Of a stretch of 34,327 nt of DNA, positions 14,298 to 23,500 are shown in pieces. The position numbers were made by a program, and so were the translations under genes. A model generated the notes under the pieces. The model was not told the origin of the DNA and ran no database searches. It saw nothing but the letters and a program-made list of their open reading frames with translations. The stretch covers positions 1 to 34,327 of the forward strand of contig PIVS01000009.1 in assembly GCA_003353855.1 (NCBI GenBank). Direction: 5' to 3'. The DNA comes from Desulfobacteraceae bacterium (lineage in GTDB: Bacteria; Desulfobacterota; Desulfobacteria; Desulfobacterales; Desulfobacteraceae). The first letter of the stretch is position 1; every line of letters begins with the position of its first letter.

Positions 14298-16245
14298 CTT
14301 GACCCCTAAACACCAGCCCTTTCAAGGTTGTACTTGTTTTCGTTTTTTTCAGAAGAATAAAGAAGGGCCAACAATTGATGTGAAGAAAGTCGAATAGGCG
14401 TGACACACTCCACCATCGATAATAATAGAGCCCGAAAATAGGATAGACCCCGGGCCGGAAGCGACCAATAATAATCCATTTGAGCAGGATTGCCAAAGAA
14501 AGCAACAAAAGAAACGAACCCATTGCGTAAAAGGGCATAAGAAACAGGTTGAGCCCATGGCCTAGCCGAATCGAAATATGCTGGAACAATTGCAGAACAG
14601 GAAACAGCGATCCTGCAATCAACAAGGGCAGAAATAAAATGAAACCGATTTGGTAGAAGCTGCCCAGAATTTGGGAAAAATATGTTGATCTAAAATAGGG
14701 TGGGCCGGTGCCTATCCTATCTTCCCTGTCACTTTCCTGGACGGGATCAGGCTTGTCGCTTAAGTTACGAGCCTTGGCCCGCAGTTGATCAAAGAGCTCG
14801 GCCATATTTTTTATCGTTGGATCAGAGAGAAAGGAATGAAAATGTTCGGGCTCATATTCCGGCAGATGAAAATGTTCCGACAGGGTTGCCACGATATCTG
14901 CCAGCTCCAGGGAATCACCCCCCAAGGCAGAGAAGTGATCCTCGCCTTGGTGTACTTCAATATTTAATATCTCTTTCCAGCATTTGTATACAACACGCTC
15001 GGTTTCGGTTGCAGGGGAGAAGGGTCTTTTTTGATCCGGCAAAAACAATTGGGGATCCAATTTTTCGCATCGTTTCCTGATCTCTCCCCGACGTATCTTG
15101 GAGAGCCCTGTCATGGGGAAGTCCTCCAGAAAACATACCTTCTGGATTCTCATATACATGGGAATATCGGGAAATCCATTCAAGATACTCTTTTCAATCT
15201 GCTCCTTCACTTTTTTTGTATTTTTCTTCTCCTGCCCTATGCGAGCAAGGTCCAGGGCGGCACCACCGCAACTTATTTTTTCTAATTTACCGCCGAATTT
15301 TTTTTGAACGCCGGAAAAGAGATAACGGTTTATATTGATTCGTGTGGCCCTGTGAATTTGATGGCCAAGGGAGGCCAGTCCCAGGATTGCCCAACGTTTC
15401 AGGAAGAAAAGATCATTTATTTTGGCATTGATGCCACTGTGGAAGAGATATAAGATGCGGGGCACGAGGCAAACAACCGTGGGTTTGGATTGTTGAAGCG
15501 TTTCTGTAATGCTTGCAGCATCGATTTTTTCAACAAAGGTGTTGGTCATGCCGGCAATTAAGGGTACAAGGATGGAAGAAATAAAAGGATAGATGTGGTG
15601 TATGGGCAGGACGGTGACGATGGAGTCCTTTTGGTTGACCTGAAAGGTTTTTTGTATCTGAATGAGATGCTCCAGCATGGATGACTCGGAATGCATGATG
15701 GCTTTATATCCGGCAGTGGTCCCGGAACTAAAGAGAATTGCACCCAGGGAAGTGTCAGGATCCTGGGTTTCGGGAAAACCGGGGTCAACAGCCTGGGAAA
15801 AACCATCGATCACCTTGAAACCATCGTTCAGGTTAAAAGCGGGTCTTTGCAAAAATTCTGAACAGGGCAGTTTCTTTATGTTCTGTTCGGACAGGAAGGC
15901 GGCACGCACATCACTTTTTGCAATCAAATGCATCAGGTCTGCCGGCATAAGTCCTGGATCCAATAAAACAGGGGTGCAGCGGTTTATCAGAAGGCCCAGA
16001 TAAGCGGCAACAGCCTCGGGGCGGCCCTCGGAAAGAATGGCCACGCGATCACCCTGCCGAAGGTTTTTTTGTCCCAGGGTATCTGCCAAGGCAAGGGATG
16101 TTTTTATCAGACCCCTGAACGTATACTCAATTTGAGTACTATTTTCTTCCATGTGAAGACAGATTTTATCCGGATACCTTCTACTGGTCGATTCGATATA
16201 AGAAAAGAGAGGGGACTGCTGTGAATTTATATTTTTCCTGATCAT
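14290..16245 (-). CDS. Adenylation-carrier-membrane protein, Pls-type, with adenylation domain deletion
   Basis: Residues 1-332 are the N-terminal part of an acyl/aminoacyl adenylating enzyme, with A3 motif GAILFSSGTTAGYKAIMHS at 168-186 and ISCGGAALD at 324-332. The sequence then jumps to LARIGQEKKNTKKVKEQI and A10-like FPMTGLSKIRRGEIRKR at 375-392. Motifs A5 (GYG-TE), A7 (TGD) and A8 (GR-KD), which lie between, are absent: about 150-200 residues are missing with the frame kept. A carrier domain follows with its pantetheine Ser at 445 (FSALGGDSLEL). After 540 come membrane helices and LLKWIIIGRFRPGVYPIFG, characteristic of Pls-type terminal domains. ATG 16245 lies one base after the SqdB stop. 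The carrier may still function; adenylation very probably does not. Confidence 0.75.
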   Translation of the reverse strand: MIRKNINSQQSPLFSYIESTSRRYPDKICLHMEENSTQIEYTFRGLIKTSLALADTLGQKNLRQGDRVAILSEGRPEAVAAYLGLLINRCTPVLLDPGLMPADLMHLIAKSDVRAAFLSEQNIKKLPCSEFLQRPAFNLNDGFKVIDGFSQAVDPGFPETQDPDTSLGAILFSSGTTAGYKAIMHSESSMLEHLIQIQKTFQVNQKDSIVTVLPIHHIYPFISSILVPLIAGMTNTFVEKIDAASITETLQQSKPTVVCLVPRILYLFHSGINAKINDLFFLKRWAILGLASLGHQIHRATRININRYLFSGVQKKFGGKLEKISCGGAALDLARIGQEKKNTKKVKEQIEKSILNGFPDIPMYMRIQKVCFLEDFPMTGLSKIRRGEIRKRCEKLDPQLFLPDQKRPFSPATETERVVYKCWKEILNIEVHQGEDHFSALGGDSLELADIVATLSEHFHLPEYEPEHFHSFLSDPTIKNMAELFDQLRAKARNLSDKPDPVQESDREDRIGTGPPYFRSTYFSQILGSFYQIGFILFLPLLIAGSLFPVLQLFQHISIRLGHGLNLFLMPFYAMGSFLLLLSLAILLKWIIIGRFRPGVYPIFGLYYYRWWSVSRLFDFLHINCWPFFILLKKTKTSTTLKGLVFRGQDG

Positions 16246-16246
16246 T

Positions 16247-17521
16247 TTATTTGTTACACCTATTTTTATGAGTCCTTTTTTGTGGAAAAAACCTTGTTTT
16301 GGAAGGGATCTCCTGAACGGGCGATTTTCTCCATGGGGGACTGTTCAGGATCTTCGATACATCACATTGATGCTTGTATTTTCTGGCAATGGAAACCTCT
16401 TCTTCACAAAGAACGCCCTGTAAACAAATCGGATGTAATCCCAGTTCTTGCAGTGAATCGGCGATGACATTAAGGTCGTTGCAAACCGGTTCCCGGCGGG
16501 GATTTTCTAAATATTCAATTTTTGCCCCGGTCAGGTTGGAAACAAACCGGGCAAGTTCTTCCACAGAATGGGTTTCCGTTGCCTGGTTAAATATTCGAAC
16601 ACGGTCGCCATCGGGAGGATTTTCGATGGCAAGGCGGATGCATTCAATAGTATTTTCAATGTGAATGAAAGCTCTGGTCTGGCCTCCTGTACCATAAATT
16701 GTCAAAGGATATCCAAGGGCGGATTGCATGAGAAAGCGATTCAAAACCGTTCCGTACATTCCATCGTAATCAAAACGATTTATCAAGATAGGATCAAGAT
16801 GGGTTTCCTTTGTGTTGGTGCCCCAGACAATGCCTTGATGAAGGTCCGTAATGCGGATCTGATCATTCTTGTTATAAAAATAGAACATAACTTCATCAAG
16901 ACACTTGGTTGTATGATAGACACTGCCAGGATACATGGGATGCAAAATGCTCCGAGTGCTGCTCCGTTTGCCTTCCTGAACAACATCAACATCAATATAC
17001 CCCTCTGAAATACTGAATCCTTCGCTGTTATAGCCGTATACTCCCATGGTGCCCAGATGAACCAGGTGGATATCAAGATCTTTTTCAACGATGGCACAAA
17101 GAATATTGTGGGTTGCGTTTACGTTGTTGTTCACCGTGTATCGTTTTTGTTTAGAGCCCATCATTGAGTAGGGCGCAGCCCTTTGTTCGGCAAAATGTAC
17201 TATTGTGTCAGGCTGGATCCGTTCAATAAGTTCGGCCAGCCGGGTATATTCCTGGGCGATATCGATGTTAAAGTGTTGGATGGTATCCCCTGAGATGGAT
17301 TTCCATTTTGCAAGACGCTCTTCGATGGTCGCGACGGGTGTCAGGGAACAGGTCCCCAATTCGTTATCAATATTTCGCCTGGACAAATTGTCAATAATTG
17401 TAACGTCCATCTTGTTTCTTGATAAATGAAGCGAAGTCGGCCAGCCGCAAAAGCCGTCTCCACCCATGACAATGATTTTTTTTTTTTGACATGTTATCCT
17501 CCACCTTTCATAAATATTCAA
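16247..17521 (-). CDS. sqdB: UDP-sulfoquinovose synthase
   Basis: Extended SDR enzyme that makes UDP-sulfoquinovose from UDP-glucose and sulfite, the head-group precursor of sulfolipid. Clear family marks are IIVMGGDGFCGWPTSLHLS (nucleotide-binding loop), HFAEQRAAPYSMM, VHLGTMGVYGYN (catalytic Thr), HPMYPGSVYHTTKC (catalytic Tyr and Lys) and GQTRAFIHIENTIECIRLA. Length is near the usual ~400. The start is a problem. An ATG at 17492 with a perfect GGAGG reads ATG-TC followed by 12 As and goes out of frame; with 11 As it would give MSKKKIIVMGGDGF. The intact frame instead opens at a poor TTG at 17521. A glycosyltransferase to use the product would be needed, and the GT8 gene is the nearest candidate. 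Confidence 0.88.
   Translation of the reverse strand: MNIYERWRITCQKKKIIVMGGDGFCGWPTSLHLSRNKMDVTIIDNLSRRNIDNELGTCSLTPVATIEERLAKWKSISGDTIQHFNIDIAQEYTRLAELIERIQPDTIVHFAEQRAAPYSMMGSKQKRYTVNNNVNATHNILCAIVEKDLDIHLVHLGTMGVYGYNSEGFSISEGYIDVDVVQEGKRSSTRSILHPMYPGSVYHTTKCLDEVMFYFYNKNDQIRITDLHQGIVWGTNTKETHLDPILINRFDYDGMYGTVLNRFLMQSALGYPLTIYGTGGQTRAFIHIENTIECIRLAIENPPDGDRVRIFNQATETHSVEELARFVSNLTGAKIEYLENPRREPVCNDLNVIADSLQELGLHPICLQGVLCEEEVSIARKYKHQCDVSKILNSPPWRKSPVQEIPSKTRFFPQKRTHKNRCNK
17476..17487 (-). repeat. A12 homopolymer just after the natural sqdB start
   Basis: Twelve Ts on the plus strand, so twelve As in the message, directly after ATG-TC. Eleven As would put the well-placed ATG at 17492 in frame with SqdB. 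A tract of this length is prone to replication and transcription slippage and to sequencing miscounts. Confidence 0.85.
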
Positions 17522-17542
17522 GAAAAAATTTATCCGGGCAAA

Positions 17543-20500
17543 TTAATCTTCTTTGCGCAATAAAAACTCTAGTTTCGGCTGTAATATTGGCCGTGTGAGG
17601 CGATACCATAACTTGCTTGATAAAAACATCGCAAGCAGGAAACTAAAACCAAACATTACTATGTTGTTTAAAATGCCATGAACCTCCTGAAAATAACCCC
17701 CAATTAAAAATAAAAAAACAAAAAGAGGATGCCACAAATAAGCATACAAAGATCTCGTACCCATTTCGCTGAATATTGAGTAACTTGAAGGTATCATCCA
17801 GATGAAGGCAAGGGCCTGGACAAACATAATAGCCATGGCAATACCCCGCTCCAGCACGTTATGCAATAGGGTGTTGGATAGAGGGTAGGGATATGACATG
17901 AGAACAGGCAGACGGCTGTATGGATATAAAATCCATAGGAGCATAAAAGATGCTGCTAATATAATCACACTATACCGCAATTTAACTTTTTTTATTAACA
18001 GGTGCTTGTAGCTAAAGCCAAACAGAAAAAAAGGATAGTAGTAGAAAAATTTATCTAAGGCTAAAAAAATATTAACATGTGGAATCGCTCCCGAAAAAAG
18101 GCATACAATAATGCTAATCCACAGGGCGTAGCGAACAGGGTAGAGCAGCGGCAATGTCAGTTTCCATAATATCAGGCACAACAAAAACCAACTGATAGTA
18201 GAGGGCCGGAAAAAGATTTGATCTATATTGGTTGGGAATAAGGATTGCGCTATAATATTATAAACCAGATAAGGTACTAATATACCTGAAAATAAATGTT
18301 TGTAATCATTTGCATTCAGTCTTTCTTTAGAGTAATAACCAACCATCATTGAAAAAGCTGCCATGGAGAAAAAAGAAAAGGTATTATTAAACATTGTCAA
18401 AAACTGAATATTTGTTTGATGATAAAAGGAACCCTCCCACAGAGTAAACCCTGAAAGGAAGTGGGTTGCAACAATTAAAAAAATCAGCCAGAATCTAGCT
18501 GTATTAAGCTTACAAGTTACCGATTCTACGGCACTAATTGGTGTTGATTTTTTTTTGACGGGTTTAATTTTTTTACCAGGACTATCTTTTATTTTCAGAT
18601 TACTTAATTCAACCTGCTGATCCAATAGATATTGAGCCAAACGGTTTATCGTAGGATAAGCTGTAATAGTCTGGCTGCTGATCTTAACCGACTTGGGTGC
18701 ATATTGTTGAACCTTGTTGATCAGCTCCACTTGAATAAGTGAATCCAAGCCCATTTCTTCAAAAGAACGCTGATAATCTTCTTTGGTTCGCATATCATAA
18801 CCTGTCACCTGATGTATAATCACTTTGAGGTTTTTGCGCACCTGATTGATAGCGTCGGATTCTTTGAGCTTTGATATAACTTTATTTTTTGTGAACATTT
18901 CTTTGGAAGATCCGGATTTATCTTTAAAAGCTTTTAACCAGACAGCCTGTTTGGCTACTTTTATTTTTTCTTTATCCAGCCTTGCAGCTTGTATCACAGC
19001 TTGTGATTGCTGCAAAGCTTGAACGAAAGCTTCACTGCCTGTTTTCTCATCAAAGGATAAAAAACCCCTGCGGGCATGCTCATCTGCTAAATCAGCCGCC
19101 ATACCGCCAACTGCCCAGGGACCCCAGTTAATACTGGTTGCGGCAAGATTTTTAGCCCGCCTGTAATGTGATAGTTGATCCAAATAGCTATTAGCTGCTG
19201 CATAATTACCTTGGCCGGCGCTGCCTAAGCTGCCGGCAACGGATGAGAATAAAACAAAATAATCAAGTTTGATTTTTAAAGCCTGACTTATTTCATGCAG
19301 GTGTTTTCCACCAAGCAATTTAGGGGCAAACACCCTGGCAAAACGCTCTGGTGTCTGGTTGCTGATAACGCCGTCATCTAAAACACCGGCTAGATGAAAA
19401 ATGCCTTTTAGAGTTGGTTGGTATTTTTCAATGAGCTGCTGTACTTGTGCTTTATCACTTACATCAGCCGATTCTATGCCTATGGTGAGATCTGCAAAAA
19501 CTGATTTTATTTCATCTAATTTTGTTTGTTGCAGGTCATTGGGTGCATGGCGGGAAGTTAGAATACAGGTCCTGGCACCCGCCTTTGCCAATGTTTTTAA
19601 CACAATGATACCCAGTGCACCCAAACCGCCTGTGATCAGATAGCTGGCCCGGTCATTAATCTGCACCCCAAGGGGTAATGTCTGTGTGATAACAATTTTA
19701 CCCATATGCCTGGCTTGTTGCATAAAAGAAAAAGCGTCCCTGGCCTCTTCAATGGGATAATGTGTCACAGGTAACGGCTGAATGACCTGCTCAGTTAACA
19801 TGGCATTGATCAACTGGATAAGCTCGCCAATATACTCTGGTTTATCCTGGGTCAGTTGGTCCATGGCAATGATGTGATAATCTACATCTTTTCCGGCTTC
19901 TTGCATCTCAGCCCGGGTGTAAATATTGCGTTTAGCTATTTCCAGGAAAGTGCCGGACGGTTTTAGTGCTTGTAAACTTGCCTCAATAAAGCCTTCACTG
20001 GTTAATGAATTTAAAACAATATCAACGCCTTGCTGTTTTGTGTCGGCTAAAATCTGCTTGCTGAACCCGGTCTTTCTTGAGTCATAGATATATTCAACGC
20101 CCAAAGCTTTAAGTTGAGATTGCTTATGCAGGCTGGCTGTCGCATAGATAACAGCGCCGCAATGCTGTGCCAATTGTATCGCTGCCATACCAACGCCGCC
20201 GGCACCAGCATGAATTAATACCTTGCTGTCTTTTTTCATGCCTGCAAGCTTGATCAGGCTGTGATAAGCCGTCAAATAAACCGTGGAGATGCCTGCGGCC
20301 TGAGCTAAACTAATGGATTCTGGCACTTTAGCTAAAAGGCAGGATTTTGTAAGGGCGTATTGTCTAAAACCGCCCGGGCACAAACCATAGACGCTATCTC
20401 CTATCACTATATTTCTTACCTTTCTGCCGACACGGGATACAATGCCCGCCACCTCACCCCCCAGGGGACCCGGGTCACCTGGATATAACCCCATCGCATT

Positions 20501-23500
20501 TAATACATCACGAAAATTTAATCCAGTGGCTTTTACTGCAAGCTCAATTTCATCAGCCTCCAGTGCATCAGATAGTTCAGCCGGCTGCAGCTTTAAACCT
20601 GACAAGGTGTTATTGGCTGATTTTGCTAATTGCCAGGGCATGTTATCTGATCGGTGTAGCCGGCCTGCCTGGGTAGGCGTTAGTAAGCGATGCACAAACA
20701 GACGGCCTTTATGGCAGGCAACAAAGGGCTCAGATACTTCCAGGGCTTTGGGTAATGTTGATAAATCATCAAGATCAATTAAACGTAAATTAAGTTCGGG
20801 ATTTTCTATCAACGCGGTTTTAACAAGCCCGAACAAACAACCTGATTCAATGTTTTGTTGGGTATAGAGGCCTTGTGTGAGTAAAATCAACATTGAAGGT
20901 GGTGTCTGCAAATAACCAAGCACCTGGCCGGCTAAATTTAATGCGGGCCGATTGGCGCAAACATATATAACAGCATCACAATTATCGGTAAGCTGTAAAA
21001 CCTCAGCCAAAACAGTTCGTTCCTTGTCACAAGCTCCTGCAACCTGCCAGGTTTTTGGTAAAGACCCATGGATTTTATCAATGGAATCATGTTCCGTGTC
21101 GGGCGTCACTGCCTGCCAGAAAGGTATCAGTGGTTCAGCGATTTTTGGGTGCAAAAGATTTGCAAGCTGAGCCATTGTTGCTCGACGTGATTGTAAACCA
21201 TTAAGAGTAAGCAATAAAGTGCCTGCTGAATCATAAAAATAAAGATCAGCATTTGCTTTTTCCCCATCCGAATGGTTTTGGAGAACACGCACCCACACCT
21301 CTTCGGGCAGGTCGTGATAGTAAATACATTGCTCAATGCCAATTGGCAGCATTGGATCTTTATTTTCATTTTTTAAGCCAATGACAGAAGCTTGCAGCCC
21401 ACCGTCAATTAACAGGGGATGGGCAGCATGGCCTTCAAGTGACAGCTTTGTATTGAGCAATGCCCACACTTCAGTCTTGCCAATGTGATAAGCGGATATG
21501 GTTTGAAAAGCTTTGCCAAACTGCAAACCCTGCCTGGCAAAACGTGCATAGAGCTCTTTTACACCGGTATCGTTTTGCAGTTGCTGCTGTAGGGCAGCCA
21601 TGTCTATTATACTGTCTTCAGGCCCATGGGCCTTTGCCACTAACAACCACCTGGCTTGCAATTGCCAGCCGGTCTCTTGATTATCAACAATGGCCTGACT
21701 GTAACAGCTCACGCTATACCCGCCTTCTTCCATGGGTTTAACCATGGTTTGCAGGTCGGTGTCATCTTCCAGGGATAAGCGCAGTGGACGCAGAATCGAT
21801 AAATCACGCACACAAAAAGATTGATTTTCCATTAATTGTCTTGCCACTTCAATTGCAATTTCAAGATAAGCGGCTCCGGGGAATAATAAATAATCCAAGA
21901 CTTTATGATCATTTAAATACCCCCGTTCATTGAAATCTATATTTTGTATGTAACAATGTTCATCACCTGCCAGGGGAAGGGTTACACCCAGTAAAGGATG
22001 CAGTGGTTGCCCAAAGCCTGTAACAGCAGATTTTCTCTTTTCTTCTGCCTGCACCCAATAGCGCTGTCGCTGAAAAGGATAAGTGGGTAAGTTTGTTTTT
22101 TGTAAATCAGCTTGATAGGGTGCATAAAAGCCGGCCCAGTCAATGGGCACGCCGTGAAGATAAAGGAGGCTCACACTTTGAAGTAAAGTTTTCCAGGGAT
22201 TGTGTTTTGGGCGTAAGGATCCCAGCCATAATGGTTCCAGGTTATGCTCGGACTGCTCTGCGCCTTTTTGATCACCCCTTTGCCAACATAGAGCACCCAA
22301 GCCCGTTAAGACCGTATTGGGGCCCATTTCAATAAACACCCTGCAGCCTTGTTCCTGTAAAGTCTGCATGCTTCCCAGAAAATTTACCGGCTGCCGTACA
22401 TGCCTCACCCAATAGTCCGCATTCATCTCTTGGGGCTCTATTTTTTTGCCGGTAACATTGGAAATAAGCGGCAATTGTGCCTCATGGTAAACAATGGTCT
22501 CTGCAATTTTTTGAAACTCATCCAGCATGGGTTCCATCAAGTGTGAATGGAAGGCATGTGATACCCTAAGCCCTGTGCTGGAAATTTTTTGCTGTTCCAA
22601 CCTCACTTTAAGGCGGTCAATAGCCGGGAATTCGCCCGAGATCACGGTTTGCTGCGGGTGGTTAATGCCTGCGATACTGATCTCATGTCCGGCATCTGCA
22701 GCCTGGATGGCAGCTTGTACATAGGCAAGATCAGTTTGCACGGCCAGCATTGCGCCGCCTGCAGGTAAGGCTTGCATCAGACCTCCGCGTGCAGCAATTA
22801 ATTTGAGCCCATCCATAAGGGTCAGAATACCCGCAACAGTGGCTGCAACGTATTCGCCAACGCTGTGTCCTAGAACATAATCGGGTTTAACACCCCAACT
22901 GAGCCAAAGCTGCGCCAGGGAATACTCCAATGCAAACAATGCAGGCTGGGTGTAAGCGGTTTGATTGAGCAACCCTTTGTTCTTATCTAAAAATAACAAC
23001 TCCAATAAGGGTTTATCCAAATAGGCGGCAAGCTTGTCTGCACACCTGTCTAATGCTGTTTTAAAGACAGGTTGCGTATCATAGAGTTCTTTACCCATCC
23101 CGGTGTATTGTGCACCTTGTCCGGTAAATAAAAACGCTGACAAAAGTTTAGCCCGGCCTTGTTCAATGTGCTGAACTTTAAACACCGAATCAGCTATCTG
23201 GGCTTGTAAATCAGCATGGTCCTTAACAATCAAGGTGGTTCGGAAATTGTGATCTCCTCGACCCACACCGGCGGTATAGGCTATATCTTTTAAACTCGGT
23301 TTGCCGTTATCCGTATAGTAAGAGGCGTATTGCTGCCTTAATTGTATAACTGCAGCTTCAGTTTTAGCGGAAATAGGAACAAGGTAAAAAGGCAGATCCA
23401 TTTGTGTTAAGGGCTGGCCAGGCTGCCGGGATTTTTTTTCCCCAATGACCGGAGCACTTTCCAAAATCGCACAGGCATTGGTTCCGCCAATTCCCAGTGA

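Noticed and set aside
20442-20867. Plus-strand open frame of 141 codons inside the PKS
   Set aside because: It is antisense to the ER region of an intact PKS whose motifs are continuous; Ser/Arg-rich composition is that of an antisense shadow.
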